Shown here in pieces: positions 17,501 to 27,522 of a stretch of DNA of 64,000 nt. The notes below the pieces were generated by a model. That model saw only the letters and a list, made by a program, of their open reading frames with translations. It was not told the DNA's origin and did not search any database. Positions within the stretch are counted from its first letter, which is position 1. The number at the start of each line of letters is the position of its first letter. This DNA comes from a virus: the IMG/VR virus record IMGVR_UViG_3300027506_000003, positions 1 through 64,000 of that record. The stretch is one strand, 5' to 3'. The translations under genes and the position numbers were made by a program.

Positions 17501-17525
17501 GAAAATGTAAAGGGGATTACTCCCC
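17501..17525 (-). terminator. Possible weak terminator after gp8
   Basis: On the minus strand GGGGA, GTAA and TCCCC form a 5-bp stem followed by an imperfect T-rich tail (TTTACATTTT) just after the gp8 stop. Confidence 0.4.
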
Positions 17526-17529
17526 AGTA

Positions 17530-18999
17530 TTACATTTCAATAATTAATTTAATATCTTCGATTTGGTCTGCAGCTCTTGAAACAGCACCACGGTTTTCGA
17601 TGTACATGATGTTGCCTGAGTAAGCTTGAACCTCGGGGTGTGCAGCGTTAACTGAAGACACCGTACCAATGTTTGAACCACTCTTGTAAACTACGTCTGC
17701 TTGAGCAAAGTTTGCATAACCACCTTCACTGTTTGCTACAGGTATGTGAGATACAACTACTCCGTTTATAGAAACTATTCTAGAAACTGCTACTCCAACT
17801 CCGTCTGAAGATGCATCCATGATTAAATCATCGGGTGATAAACCACTTGTGCTTGATAAAGTCATTTGTGAATATGCTGTCATAGAAGGGTCTGAACCAA
17901 TAGTTGTTGTACCCTTTTTGAATGGGTCTTGTACTAATCCGATTCTTCTGAAGTCATTGTCTGTTGGGAAATCTCCACCACCTTCACCAAACTCAAATCT
18001 AGAGTTGATGATAATGTAGTTTCCACCTAGTTCTTCTACTGGGTCTGCACCATGTCCAATGATTGGTGAAAGGATGACTTTAATTGCTGCCCCAGTTCCA
18101 CCAGCTACTGCTGCTGCAATGTCTACACTTGCACGTCTGTAACCAGAGCCTGGTGTTGTAACTGTTACGTGTGTGATAGTACCACTGGATACATGTATTG
18201 AACATCTACCACCTGTACCATCTCCATCGATTACAACGTTTTCGTATGTACCATCTCCATCGGTATAACCACTGCCTGCTGAAGTTACTACTGCATGATA
18301 GATTGCACCATCTACTGAGTCATTTTCTACATCCCATTGTGCTGTACTATCATTTGTTGCAACGGTTCCTAATCCACCGTTCTCACCTGTTCCAAATATT
18401 TCGGTTTGAGCTCCAATTGTTTTAACTGGGATAAAGTCGTTAGTTACAAATTTGATTACGTCTGAAGCTGAGATTGAATACATGTATTTCCATTTGTATC
18501 CTCTACCTGTTCCCGCGTCTGCATCAGCAGTTTCAATAATTGCAGTTGAAGATGTACCACTAGGTGCTACAGTAGAGGCAACGACAGCACCGCCTGAACT
18601 TCTACCTGTTCTGATACATTTGTACACGTTGTAGTCTTCTGTCATCACATAAAATCTAGAATCGTAAACGTTTGATGCACTAGTTGCTGTTGAGTTGTTC
18701 CCAACTGCACCTACATCATGTTGATATTCGTCATAAGTTGTGTTTGCAGTCCAGTTATATCTAACTAAACCATGAGTTACATCGCCAGTAGGCACTTTCT
18801 TTAGTGCAATCATGTCTGACCATGCGTCTAACTCTTCACCAACTGAATTAGTTGGGTCTGTAGGTACTGCATCGTTTGGCCATGCAAATGACCTTCCTAT
18901 GAATATATAAGTTGAAGAGGAAGTTTCTGCTGATGAGAAGTCCTCTTTGAATTGTTTCGCGTTATGTGTACGAAACTTCTCTGTGATTATTGCTGCCAT
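17530..18999 (-). CDS. 8: Baseplate wedge protein gp8-like (489 aa)
   Basis: The N-terminus (ITEKFRTHNAKQFKEDFSSA, then YIFIGRSFAWPND) parallels T4 gp8 (ITSKFRTEKM, FITFGRSEPW), and the last residues (GNIMYIENRGAVSRAADQIE) parallel the T4 end (GEMIYMENRPP, AMDQTEEI). The motif GYKWKYMYSISASDV matches GYVWEYLFEIPPDV of T4. At 489 residues it is longer than T4 gp8 (334), with an inserted Gly-rich beta segment (AGSGYTDGDGTYENVVIDG). gp8 forms part of the baseplate wedge that binds gp7. A Shine-Dalgarno GGGAG and a late promoter at 19030-19037 precede it. Confidence 0.85.
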   Translation of the reverse strand: MAAIITEKFRTHNAKQFKEDFSSAETSSSTYIFIGRSFAWPNDAVPTDPTNSVGEELDAWSDMIALKKVPTGDVTHGLVRYNWTANTTYDEYQHDVGAVGNNSTATSASNVYDSRFYVMTEDYNVYKCIRTGRSSGGAVVASTVAPSGTSSTAIIETADADAGTGRGYKWKYMYSISASDVIKFVTNDFIPVKTIGAQTEIFGTGENGGLGTVATNDSTAQWDVENDSVDGAIYHAVVTSAGSGYTDGDGTYENVVIDGDGTGGRCSIHVSSGTITHVTVTTPGSGYRRASVDIAAAVAGGTGAAIKVILSPIIGHGADPVEELGGNYIIINSRFEFGEGGGDFPTDNDFRRIGLVQDPFKKGTTTIGSDPSMTAYSQMTLSSTSGLSPDDLIMDASSDGVGVAVSRIVSINGVVVSHIPVANSEGGYANFAQADVVYKSGSNIGTVSSVNAAHPEVQAYSGNIMYIENRGAVSRAADQIEDIKLIIEM

Positions 19000-19029
19000 T
19001 TTTATTTCTCTCCCGAAATTATATAATAC

Positions 19030-19037
19030 TATTTATA
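19030..19037 (-). promoter_or_regulatory. T4-type late promoter of gene 8
   Basis: TATAAATA on the minus strand about 30 nt upstream of the gp8 ATG, in the gap after the gp7-like gene. Here the predicted leader of about 25 nt contains a normal Shine-Dalgarno (GGGAG), unlike the leaderless cases. Confidence 0.65.
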
Positions 19038-19040
19038 ACA

Positions 19041-22000
19041 CTAACCCGACTTAACATAAGCGGAATAGGTCAAATTTGTTCTTTTATTTGCATAACTCTT
19101 CTCATATTCATCTGAATATCTATTTGGGAAGTAGTTATCAAAGGATGATATTCTCAGTCCTTCATATTTAGGTGTTTCCACCATTACGTTTCCATAGCCA
19201 TTTTCTAAGATGATACCATCATCACTCTCGTCTTTTAGATAATACGATATGTCATATGATTGTTGACTTGATAACATATTTAGTCGTCTTAATGTTGTTC
19301 CAAAACCATAATTCTGTTCTGCTCTTGCATAAGACTGAGTTCTTTCTGATACAAAATACTCTTCTTCTCTAGAGGTGGTTGCATCTTCCAAGAACATGAT
19401 TGTTCCATCTTCATATTGAATGAAGTCTCCTTCCTCTGCAGCTGTATTCTGTGCATGGGTAGGTTCCATTCTCATGAAGTTATCAATCTGTTCTTGTACA
19501 ATCTTGTCTCCATCTTCCAATACTAACCTTTCATCACTGAGTGTTTGTATTGAAGTCTGTACTTTACCATCTAAAGACGTTCTTGTTGGTAATGTGATAA
19601 GGTTTCCAGCAGTATCATAGATATTACTGTTCATATTACCACCAATACCCGATATCTCTACGTGAGTTCCATAAGCATCTGTTGGATATAAAGATAATAC
19701 CGTATCATATGAAGGAACACTTTTTGCAGCTCTTCCACCCATTCCAGCATGTAATGTACAATAATAGTAAAGAGTAGAAGGTGTTGTACCATCTACAATC
19801 AAATGAGTCATGTTATATAAATCAGCTGAATTATTGTGTGTGTAGTTTATAACACCACTTGTATAAATGGTACCACCACCGTGAGTTCCATCTGCGGTTG
19901 TTGAGAATTTTAGTACATGAGTTTTAGGAACCGTAAAGTAGTAGTTGTATCCTTGTTTGATTTGAATTGCACCTGCTTCATCGGCTAAGTCCATTTTAAA
20001 TCTACCACCACTGACTGTAACATTTACATGAGCGTGTTTAGGATTGGTATCAGTTCTTGTTGTTTTTCTTTGCAGTGGTTCAGACTTAGAAACAATTTTA
20101 AAAATGTTTACGTGTCTAGCCTGTAATCTAGTATGATGCAATATGGATGAAGCATCTAAGACTCCATCTGGCTCAGGTGACCCAGCATCCACATAGAATG
20201 TTATTGGGTCATTTATTCTAGCAGGAGCAATAAATCTTGCATCCGTAATTTTACTTTCGGGTCTTGCTAGTTCGTTGATAACTTTAAAACCATCCTCTAA
20301 TAGGATATTATTGTTTTCATATAACTTACCATCTTCTTGTGTCTCAAGAACCATGTAATCTGTAAGATAGGTTTGTAATTGCTTAAGTGTCTGTTTAGAG
20401 AAGTGGGCAAAGTTATCTCTAGAGTTTTCATTCTCTAGTAGATGTATATTTGATGTGGTATATAATTCGTTATCAACTGGAAGACCGTCTTCCAAGGCCA
20501 AGTGGTTTTCATTATTTCTATCTGAAGTTTCCAACAATACATTGTCTGTTGGGTGCAACTGCATAATAACCATAGGCACGAATGTAGTTGATATGATACC
20601 CATTCGGTTTTCGGGATTGAGGTCTTCGTCTGAAAAACGTCCTTCGGGTATGTCTGTACTTTTTACAACCTTTTGGATTGCAACTTCACCAAAGAATATA
20701 TGACCAGCTGGATGTAGTAAATCTTTAACTACACTTCTCCACTTGTTGATAGATTCACCAACTCTAACTATATAAGAATGTGATTGATATCTATGACTAT
20801 CATGTATGTTGGCTGCTGTAGCATCTAACCAAGACTTGTCACCAATGAAATGTTCTTGTACAACACCTTCACCACCAAACGTACCACGACCATTATAAGG
20901 GTCATCATACATTACTTCAAATGAATCTACATTGGCATATGCAACCCTTTCGTTGTTTTGAAAAGACCCCTTTAAATTTGTATACTTAAGAACGTGTCTG
21001 TCTTGGTCGTAACTAATAACTTCAGCAGTTGCTCCCGAAATGTCACCAACAATTTTTTCTCCTTGGTTTAGAGAGGATGTTGGAGTTGTAATCATCATAG
21101 GGAAAGTTGATGTAGGACTTGCGACTGTGTCTGAAGTAAATCTATTACCTTGGTCTAGAATGTTTAACTTTTCAATTGCACCAATAGTTGATGAGTAGGT
21201 AAACATTTTTGCACCGTTACCTGTTGAAACATTTTGATTACGAATAATTGCAGTTGCTTCAGAGGTGTTACCTTCGATTGGAGCTCCCTCTACGAACACA
21301 CCAGTATGAGTACTATCCCTAAGAATAGTCATTCTGTTTAGACGTAAATCTATTTCTAAAATCTTTCCTGTAGCAGTTATACTAAAGTCTTGTATCTGAG
21401 ATAACTGCTCACCTTCAACAAATGCACTAACATCGTCAAGGAATATATACCCGCCTGGATATACTTTAGGAAGAGTGTGATAACCAGCGCCAGGGTCTGA
21501 AATAAGAACTTCTCTGATTCTTCCATCGGTAGTATTATAGTTCATTGCTCTACCGTCTTCGTATACTATTCTATAGTATTCAATGACAATCTCTATAACA
21601 TCACCAGCAGAACATGGTTCTGTAAATACTACTCTATCATTTTTGTGTGAGTAGTCATGAACTGTATGTGAGGTATTAGCCTTTCTTTCTATACCATTTT
21701 TAAATACCTTAATGAAGTTATCATTAAAGAATAGGCTCTTTCCATGGATATCATTTCCATTGAAAAGTGTTTGGTCTGCAATTGCAATGAACTCGTACTG
21801 ACCAAAAGTTTCGTGGTTTTCTTGAATGACTTCGTCACCCACTGACCCTAAAACACCAGCTGCGCCCGAACCACCTGTGGCAAAGTTATCAAAGACAACC
21901 ATCTCTCCACCTTCGTAGTTCGTTCCACCAGTTTCAATAAATACTCTTTCAACTCCACCTAGTGACAACCCACTTACGTTGGTTACACATTCTACACTGT

Positions 22001-23276
22001 CTAGGTTGTCCTTTGCACCGATAAAGTTAATCTTATCAGCATTACTATACATGGAACCAGCATTTCCACCTTCAAGCAGTACACCACTGCCATCTTCCCA
22101 TAATAGGTCAAAGTCTACAGGTTCTTTTAAAATTAACCCACCGTCTTCTAATAATGCGTTGTCACCAGTTTCGGTTAGTATACTACCATCTTCTGAGTCC
22201 ACACCAACATAAGTTGAAGATGCATCGTGGTTTATAGAATGTACTAGACCTTGAAGTACCCCAGTCTCGATGGTCACACCATCTCTATCGACTAACTCTA
22301 CCGCTGCACCAGCAGTAAATGTTCCTTTGTGATTGTCTGTAATTTGTAATGAAAATTCATCGTTGCTGAGGTCAAGAACATATACGGATTCAACAACTGA
22401 CTCAGCTTGAATTGTAGTTCTAGTGGCATCTTTGTATTCTACAATTTTATCTGTAGCAACTGGAAGTCTACCTTCCTTATCCATCTTGACATTTACTCTT
22501 CTTTCTTGAGAGTAGTTTGAATCAGATGCAAATATTGTTTCGTTGTAGGGGTAACGCACCTCGGCATCGTCCCCATATAGAAGTCTCATCAAGAATTTTA
22601 ATGAGTCTTCTGTTCCCTTTTGTTGATATAGGTCTTTGATGTTTTTGATTGTGAGTCTCTTGTTCATTGTGAGACCCAAATCGAAAGCTGGTGCTAAATC
22701 TGTTTGGAAGTAATTTAAAAAATCTTCCGTTGTATGGTCGATATCAGAATAATCTAATAGTCGATTGTTTGCGAGAATTGTATTTTCTTTATATGAAACA
22801 ACGGAAGTTTCTCGTCCACCTTCTCGTCCTTTAATGATTTCACCCTTGGCAAAACCTGTTCCCGATATTGTTTGTAGATACAATGTGTTATTATTAATAA
22901 CTGTTATTTTAGAAACAGTTTTACTTGTGCTACCTACAATGTATTCACCAACTTTATATGGGTCGGTAAATGCATTTGTGCTATCATCATAACCATTGTA
23001 TAATACTTTTGAACTTTCTTGGTCGGGTGATGGCGAGACGGTAGCAGTTTCCAATAACATGGAACCTGTACCGTCTTCATTTAAAATACCATCTATGTCA
23101 CTCTTACTGAAATCAGATTTATTACTGACTTCGAAGACTAAGATTTCTGCTTCTAGATACTCAAAGTATGCATTGAGGAAAGCCTCAAACATCGGAGACT
23201 CTTCCTTCAAATACTCGGGAAGTAATGAAGGTAGTCTATGACTTAGTTTATCTATTGAAAATTCTTGGTGTGACAT
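19041..23276 (-). CDS. 7: Large baseplate wedge protein, gp7-like by position (1411 aa)
   Basis: The N-terminus (LSHRLPSLLPEYLKEESPMF, then FLNAYFEYLE and YQQKGTEDSLKFLMRLLYGD) is conserved in large cyanophage wedge proteins and in many baseplate proteins. The order gp6 - this gene - gp8 matches gp6-gp7-gp8 of T4. T4 gp7 has 1032 residues; this one is longer and carries many scattered LLEDG-like turns (NALLEDGGLIL, NILLEDGF, RLVLEDGD). A YHTLPKVYPGG segment and several GSGAAG turns suggest beta-rich insertions. Assignment to gp7 is by synteny and size as much as by sequence. Confidence 0.7.
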   Translation of the reverse strand: MSHQEFSIDKLSHRLPSLLPEYLKEESPMFEAFLNAYFEYLEAEILVFEVSNKSDFSKSDIDGILNEDGTGSMLLETATVSPSPDQESSKVLYNGYDDSTNAFTDPYKVGEYIVGSTSKTVSKITVINNNTLYLQTISGTGFAKGEIIKGREGGRETSVVSYKENTILANNRLLDYSDIDHTTEDFLNYFQTDLAPAFDLGLTMNKRLTIKNIKDLYQQKGTEDSLKFLMRLLYGDDAEVRYPYNETIFASDSNYSQERRVNVKMDKEGRLPVATDKIVEYKDATRTTIQAESVVESVYVLDLSNDEFSLQITDNHKGTFTAGAAVELVDRDGVTIETGVLQGLVHSINHDASSTYVGVDSEDGSILTETGDNALLEDGGLILKEPVDFDLLWEDGSGVLLEGGNAGSMYSNADKINFIGAKDNLDSVECVTNVSGLSLGGVERVFIETGGTNYEGGEMVVFDNFATGGSGAAGVLGSVGDEVIQENHETFGQYEFIAIADQTLFNGNDIHGKSLFFNDNFIKVFKNGIERKANTSHTVHDYSHKNDRVVFTEPCSAGDVIEIVIEYYRIVYEDGRAMNYNTTDGRIREVLISDPGAGYHTLPKVYPGGYIFLDDVSAFVEGEQLSQIQDFSITATGKILEIDLRLNRMTILRDSTHTGVFVEGAPIEGNTSEATAIIRNQNVSTGNGAKMFTYSSTIGAIEKLNILDQGNRFTSDTVASPTSTFPMMITTPTSSLNQGEKIVGDISGATAEVISYDQDRHVLKYTNLKGSFQNNERVAYANVDSFEVMYDDPYNGRGTFGGEGVVQEHFIGDKSWLDATAANIHDSHRYQSHSYIVRVGESINKWRSVVKDLLHPAGHIFFGEVAIQKVVKSTDIPEGRFSDEDLNPENRMGIISTTFVPMVIMQLHPTDNVLLETSDRNNENHLALEDGLPVDNELYTTSNIHLLENENSRDNFAHFSKQTLKQLQTYLTDYMVLETQEDGKLYENNNILLEDGFKVINELARPESKITDARFIAPARINDPITFYVDAGSPEPDGVLDASSILHHTRLQARHVNIFKIVSKSEPLQRKTTRTDTNPKHAHVNVTVSGGRFKMDLADEAGAIQIKQGYNYYFTVPKTHVLKFSTTADGTHGGGTIYTSGVINYTHNNSADLYNMTHLIVDGTTPSTLYYYCTLHAGMGGRAAKSVPSYDTVLSLYPTDAYGTHVEISGIGGNMNSNIYDTAGNLITLPTRTSLDGKVQTSIQTLSDERLVLEDGDKIVQEQIDNFMRMEPTHAQNTAAEEGDFIQYEDGTIMFLEDATTSREEEYFVSERTQSYARAEQNYGFGTTLRRLNMLSSQQSYDISYYLKDESDDGIILENGYGNVMVETPKYEGLRISSFDNYFPNRYSDEYEKSYANKRTNLTYSAYVKSG

Positions 23277-23291
23277 ATTTTTAGCTTAACC

Positions 23292-23765
23292 TTAAGTTAT
23301 AGTTGCACCATTCTTTGCCACAACAAACCAAGCAGTACCATTCCACATAAGTAGAACTGACTCTCCACGAGTATCCATCTGAATCTGAAGAGTTGTATCT
23401 GTGGAGTAACCCCAAGAAGCAACTTGAATCTGAGCTTTATGAGTTGAAGCTGGTTCAGTAGATAGTAGGATAATTTTTAACTGACCTACGTCTGTTCCGT
23501 TATCCAAAGTGAATTCAACATCACCACTGAATGCAGTTCCATCAATGAACGTTGCAAAAGTTGATGCAAGGTTTGATGCTGTTGCTGTCAATGTAGCAAT
23601 ATCATCTATCGCTATGTGAGTTGGAATGTTTTCAAACATCTGACCAATGGTCATCTTTTTGTTTACAGGAGTTCCGCCTGGGTTGTCTACAATGTGCAAT
23701 AAATCATCAGCACCGATTTCTGAATCGGCAACTGCTGTTAATGCTGTTATTTTCTTATCTGCCAT
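23292..23765 (-). CDS. Virion protein with phage fibre-type N-terminus (157 aa)
   Basis: It begins MADKKITALTAVADSEIGAD and DLLHIVDNPGGTPVNKKMTI, the short N-terminal module (KITxLxxV, DxLxIVD, xxxKKxTI) seen in many phage fibre and tail proteins. The rest is a small beta-rich domain ending LMWNGTAWFVVAKNGATIT, a pattern typical of fibre heads. It lies between gp6 and the gp7-like gene with a good Shine-Dalgarno (AGGAG). It is probably a small structural or decoration protein. Confidence 0.65.
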   Translation of the reverse strand: MADKKITALTAVADSEIGADDLLHIVDNPGGTPVNKKMTIGQMFENIPTHIAIDDIATLTATASNLASTFATFIDGTAFSGDVEFTLDNGTDVGQLKIILLSTEPASTHKAQIQVASWGYSTDTTLQIQMDTRGESVLLMWNGTAWFVVAKNGATIT

Positions 23766-23795
23766 TTTTATTTCTCCTAAAATTGACTAATTTAA

Positions 23796-23813
23796 TTAAA
23801 ACCTCTTTCGAGG
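23796..23813 (-). terminator. Possible weak terminator or GNRA hairpin after gp6
   Basis: On the minus strand CCTC-GAAA-GAGG is followed by TTTTAATT. The stem is only 4 bp, so function as a terminator is doubtful. Confidence 0.3.
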
Positions 23814-23863
23814 AATGCTACTCTAAGCACTGAACCTACAGTCTTAGACCACTCTATGCATAA

Positions 23864-25735
23864 TTAATATGTCGAGGATGATGTGGATTTGTATCCAACA
23901 CCAGCACTTGACTCACCACTTGCAATGGTGTCTACTTCACCTGTTACACTAACATCTGTTGGGTCGATATCCACTAGATTACCTAGTGTTGCAACCACAT
24001 CATTACCTGCTGGTATAACTGTGAAATCAATCGTTGAATCAGTATTGACCGTTGAGGTAATATTGATGGCATTGATTGTTATTTTCCCATTCGGATAATC
24101 CACTGTACCAGCTGCACTATCCAAATAAACTCTGGCCCCACTTGATAAGTAGAACCGTCTAAGAGTACCCTTACCGTCATCATCGAAATAATGAACGTTA
24201 ACTGTATCTCCTTGAGTATAGAAACCTGTTGTTTGGGTGATACCACCACCCGCTGCATTATATCCACTGTTTGGATTGTATAATGCATTACCGAAAGCAC
24301 TTAAATAACCAGTCTCTTGTCCAGTCTTTATAGTAGTTGCTTTCCTTAATCTGATATTACATGTATTAGATAGTATTGACCCATCTGTTTCATCGATAGA
24401 CTTAACAAGATTTGAATGTCTGAACACTGAATCAAAGTTTGCAAGATTAGTATTATCGAATGTGTTAATTGCACTCGTTACTAGTGTTACCAATTCTCCG
24501 TTAGAATATTGAGTTGCATTCTCGTTATACTTGAATACACATGTGATTAAAATTTTGACTATGTCTGCATCGATGATAGTAGGTCTAACAGTCAACATGT
24601 TTAGTTTGTTGAGTTTGCTTTGAACTAACTTCTTCTCTGTATCAGATAAGTAGTCTGCGTTCTTAGGTTTAAGTGCAATAAACACTTTACCATATTCGGG
24701 TGGGTCATTGTCTTCACCACCCCATACTGCAACTGCATCTGCATTCGGATAATACTCACTGACCTTTGCTTTGTAGTCATTCAGTGTTACCAGTCTGTTT
24801 TGAGATGTATAGAACTTCGTTGCTTTAAACTTGATAGAATCTATAGACTCTTTCTCTGCACCACCTGTAGCTGGAATAACTCTAGTTGTTCTTATATCTG
24901 AGAAACCATTGATACCACCCACCATTGTAAATAAGTTAGCACCATCTGCATGGTTTTCATCTACTACAATGTATGTCACTGCAATCGAATCCCCATCTTT
25001 GAGATTAGCACCAAGAACTCCATCACCAAAGTATAATTCAATATAACCTTCTTCGTTTTCTTGGGTATAGTATACTTTACTCGATGTTGTAATTGCAGAG
25101 ATGTTTGTTGATAAAGCATAGTTAGATGATAAACCACCACTTGTAACTACAACACTCAATTTAGATTTGTCTACCCTTGCATTACTAAGTACAAACTTTG
25201 AATTTGCAATTTGATTATCAAAAACAAAAATGTCTGTTGCATAAGTTCCTTGTACAAGGTTTACGTCCGTGTAATTGTAAGTAGTTCCATTCTGGCTAGG
25301 TCTTACTGTTGATGATACTACAAAATCGTAGTTAGTTCCATCATACACTGTCTGAAAAACTGTTCCTCTCAATAGTTGCATTTCAGCTGTAGTTGGAGAA
25401 GTACCATTTGCATTTCTAACTCCACTACATGCAACATCAATTGTTGCTTCAGAGGCTGATTCAGACGCTGGAATGAATCCTAAATCCTTTGCACGAGATA
25501 CTACATTCTTTCTCATCTGTGCAGAGTCTAGGAATAATTCCGAAGCTGCTATGTTTGTATTGATTGCACCTATGTGAGATGCATATGCGAGAAGGTCAAT
25601 CAAGACTGACATGTTTGACCCTTCAAAATCATAATCTTTGAATTGAGACTGACCTTTTAGATATCCCTTTAGGTTATCTGAAATTGAATCAAAATCTAAA
25701 TCTGTTACATTTATTTGTGAACTGTTTGTTGCCAT
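23864..25735 (-). CDS. 6: Baseplate wedge protein gp6 (623 aa)
   Basis: Motifs typical of gp6 / baseplate J-like proteins are present: LLAYASHIGAINTNIAASEL near the N-terminus, MRKNVVSRAKDLGFIP, and YFGDGVLGANLKDGDSIAVT followed by ADAVAVWGGEDNDPPEYGKV. At 623 residues the length is close to T4 gp6 (660). gp6 forms the inner ring of the baseplate with gp53 and gp25. It follows gp25 with 1 nt between the two genes, as expected for an operon of wedge proteins. Confidence 0.9.
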   Translation of the reverse strand: MATNSSQINVTDLDFDSISDNLKGYLKGQSQFKDYDFEGSNMSVLIDLLAYASHIGAINTNIAASELFLDSAQMRKNVVSRAKDLGFIPASESASEATIDVACSGVRNANGTSPTTAEMQLLRGTVFQTVYDGTNYDFVVSSTVRPSQNGTTYNYTDVNLVQGTYATDIFVFDNQIANSKFVLSNARVDKSKLSVVVTSGGLSSNYALSTNISAITTSSKVYYTQENEEGYIELYFGDGVLGANLKDGDSIAVTYIVVDENHADGANLFTMVGGINGFSDIRTTRVIPATGGAEKESIDSIKFKATKFYTSQNRLVTLNDYKAKVSEYYPNADAVAVWGGEDNDPPEYGKVFIALKPKNADYLSDTEKKLVQSKLNKLNMLTVRPTIIDADIVKILITCVFKYNENATQYSNGELVTLVTSAINTFDNTNLANFDSVFRHSNLVKSIDETDGSILSNTCNIRLRKATTIKTGQETGYLSAFGNALYNPNSGYNAAGGGITQTTGFYTQGDTVNVHYFDDDGKGTLRRFYLSSGARVYLDSAAGTVDYPNGKITINAINITSTVNTDSTIDFTVIPAGNDVVATLGNLVDIDPTDVSVTGEVDTIASGESSAGVGYKSTSSSTY

Positions 25736-25736
25736 C

Positions 25737-26156
25737 TTATCGTGCCCTTGTTACTGTGAATGTCAAATCGTTATTTGGAACACCCTCGTTAATGTTGTAG
25801 AATACTGTTACATCCATATTGTTGTCATCCACATCATCAAATTTTATAGTTACATTTGAGACTCTTGGTTCGAACTTCTCTATAGTATCTGCTAAGACTC
25901 TTTTCATTCTACGTACCTTTCTATCGGTATCTAATTCGAATAACATGTTTCTGATAGACCCACCAAAGTTTGGTTTAAATGGTCTTTCATATTTGTTGGT
26001 TAGAACAATGTTTCTTACTGCTCTACGTATTGCATCCGTATCCGTTTTAATGGTTACATCACCTGTGACTGGATGAGCTCTCATAGTGATATCCATATCA
26101 GAGTGTATGTTTTTGTTTGCAACGGTCTTTCCGTTATTTACTAGTTGGTCTGACAT
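25737..26156 (-). CDS. 25: Baseplate wedge protein gp25 (139 aa)
   Basis: gp25 / lysozyme-like wedge family: DTDAIRRAVRNIVLTNKYER, PFKPNFGGSIRNMLFELD, then EPRVSNVTIKF containing the EPR motif conserved from T4 gp25 to type VI secretion TssE. The length matches the family (about 130 residues). In the baseplate it binds gp6 and gp53 near the sheath initiation site. The ATG lies exactly 5 nt downstream of a TATAAATA late promoter with no Shine-Dalgarno, so the gp25-gp6 mRNA is predicted to be leaderless. Confidence 0.92.
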   Translation of the reverse strand: MSDQLVNNGKTVANKNIHSDMDITMRAHPVTGDVTIKTDTDAIRRAVRNIVLTNKYERPFKPNFGGSIRNMLFELDTDRKVRRMKRVLADTIEKFEPRVSNVTIKFDDVDDNNMDVTVFYNINEGVPNNDLTFTVTRAR

Positions 26157-26161
26157 ATATC

Positions 26162-26169
26162 TATTTATA
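26162..26169 (-). promoter_or_regulatory. T4-type late promoter of gene 25, start codon at +1
   Basis: TATAAATA on the minus strand followed by 5 nt (GATAT) and the ATG of gp25 at 26156. Confidence 0.75.
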
Positions 26170-26184
26170 CTCGCTTACTTATTA

Positions 26185-27522
26185 CTAACTTGGTTTTTCT
26201 GACTCATTCTTTTTACCAGCATTCGTACCTTGACCAGTATCCATAGATATTGTTTTGTGGGTATGAGTTGAAAGTTTAGGTTTATTATTCTGTAGGGTTT
26301 GTATCTCTCCGTCTGCAACTATAGATTTCTTATTAGTCTGAGCTCCAGTGATATGAACCGTACCGTCAACTGTTAGATTTGTAGTCATTTTTGTAGTTGG
26401 TGAAGTGAATGTTGTATTACCCACTACATCTGCATTTAGTGTTCCACCTATCTGTGCATCTACGTTACCTTCGGTCACATCTAGATTGACATTACCTTTT
26501 GATACGGTTGTGAGAACATTTCCTTCTGATACTGTCGTGGTCATGTCTCCCTTCAATATGTCTGTTGTTACATTTCCTTCTGCTACTGTTGTGTGTACAT
26601 TTCCTGTATTCACATTGATAGTTACATTACCTTTCTCTACGATTATGTCTGCATTACCAGCTATGAAAATGCTCTCGTTTTTACACACTACTTGATAGTG
26701 GTCATTTACTATTCTAGAAACTTCTGACCCATCGGGATGTATCTCATGGAATGTTCCCGACCTGTGATGTATGTTTAGTCTTTCTGCAGTTGGAGTATCA
26801 TCAACTTCAATTAGATGACCCGACTCTGTTGCTGTAACTTTGTTGTATGGGTAGACTGGTGCTTCTGCACTATCTAAGAATCCTTCTAAGTTGTCTGATA
26901 GTTTATGCTCATAAAGAGTACCCTCTTTAGATACACCTCTTGCAAAACTTGACAAATCAGATTGGTCGGTGTATAATGGATAGAAAGGCAAATCATCTTC
27001 TGTTAGTTCTGTCTCTTCAATGGTTGAACCTGTTGCATCATACTTGATGTCAATTGTTTTGGGTTCTTTGGGTGCAGTATCTAATGCACTCGTTAAACCA
27101 AACCCTCTTCTAACATCCTGTTTTGGATTGGGCCCATCGGATGTATCATTGTAATCTTCTACGGTTAACTTTCTAGGGTCATTGAACCCTCTATCAGTTG
27201 CCCTACTAATAAGTTCGTCTGTAACAGATTCTTTGTATCCCACTTGAGGGATACCTGCTGTTGTTCCCAGTATGATAGGGTCTTGTTTTAAATCACCATC
27301 TCTGAAATAACCAAATACTGTAGAACCTTCTATAAGTCCGTGTTGAGTTCCTATACCCGAAAGTGCAGCTGCAGTGGTTGGAAGAACTACTTGACACCAC
27401 GGTAAATCGGGTGTTGCAATTAACTGTTTGTTGTCGGTATGTATTCCGTGTATACGTACACGAACCCTACCTATCATAAGAGGGTCTTGTCTGTCTTCGA
27501 CTATACCATAAAAATAATCCAT
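26185..27522 (-). CDS. 5: Baseplate central spike gp5 without lysozyme domain (445 aa)
   Basis: Residues about 1-95 form the OB-fold of gp5/VgrG spikes (YFYGIVEDRQDPLMIGRVRV, then DLPWCQVVLPTTA, VFGYFRDGDLKQDPIILG). Residues about 225-270 (SGHLIEVDDTPTAERLNIHH) and 275-390 (VTINVNTGNVHTT and repeated EGNV/KGNV turns) are the triple-stranded beta-helix needle. The lysozyme domain that T4 gp5 carries between these parts is absent, as in cyanophage-type gp5. Lysis and entry enzymes must therefore come from elsewhere. A 44-bp stretch (26843-26886, LDSAEAPVYPY) recurs in the carbamoyltransferase gene. Confidence 0.88.
   Translation of the reverse strand: MDYFYGIVEDRQDPLMIGRVRVRIHGIHTDNKQLIATPDLPWCQVVLPTTAAALSGIGTQHGLIEGSTVFGYFRDGDLKQDPIILGTTAGIPQVGYKESVTDELISRATDRGFNDPRKLTVEDYNDTSDGPNPKQDVRRGFGLTSALDTAPKEPKTIDIKYDATGSTIEETELTEDDLPFYPLYTDQSDLSSFARGVSKEGTLYEHKLSDNLEGFLDSAEAPVYPYNKVTATESGHLIEVDDTPTAERLNIHHRSGTFHEIHPDGSEVSRIVNDHYQVVCKNESIFIAGNADIIVEKGNVTINVNTGNVHTTVAEGNVTTDILKGDMTTTVSEGNVLTTVSKGNVNLDVTEGNVDAQIGGTLNADVVGNTTFTSPTTKMTTNLTVDGTVHITGAQTNKKSIVADGEIQTLQNNKPKLSTHTHKTISMDTGQGTNAGKKNESEKPS
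26843..26886. repeat. 44-bp segment shared with 55110-55153 (copy in gene 5)
   Basis: 41 of 44 bases are identical to 55110-55153, in the same orientation and the same reading frame on the minus strand, encoding LDSAEAPVxPY in both proteins. The two genes are otherwise unrelated. Confidence 0.8.

Noticed and set aside
26185-27522. Lysozyme domain in gp5
   Set aside because: The region between the OB-fold and the needle has no lysozyme catalytic motif and is too short.
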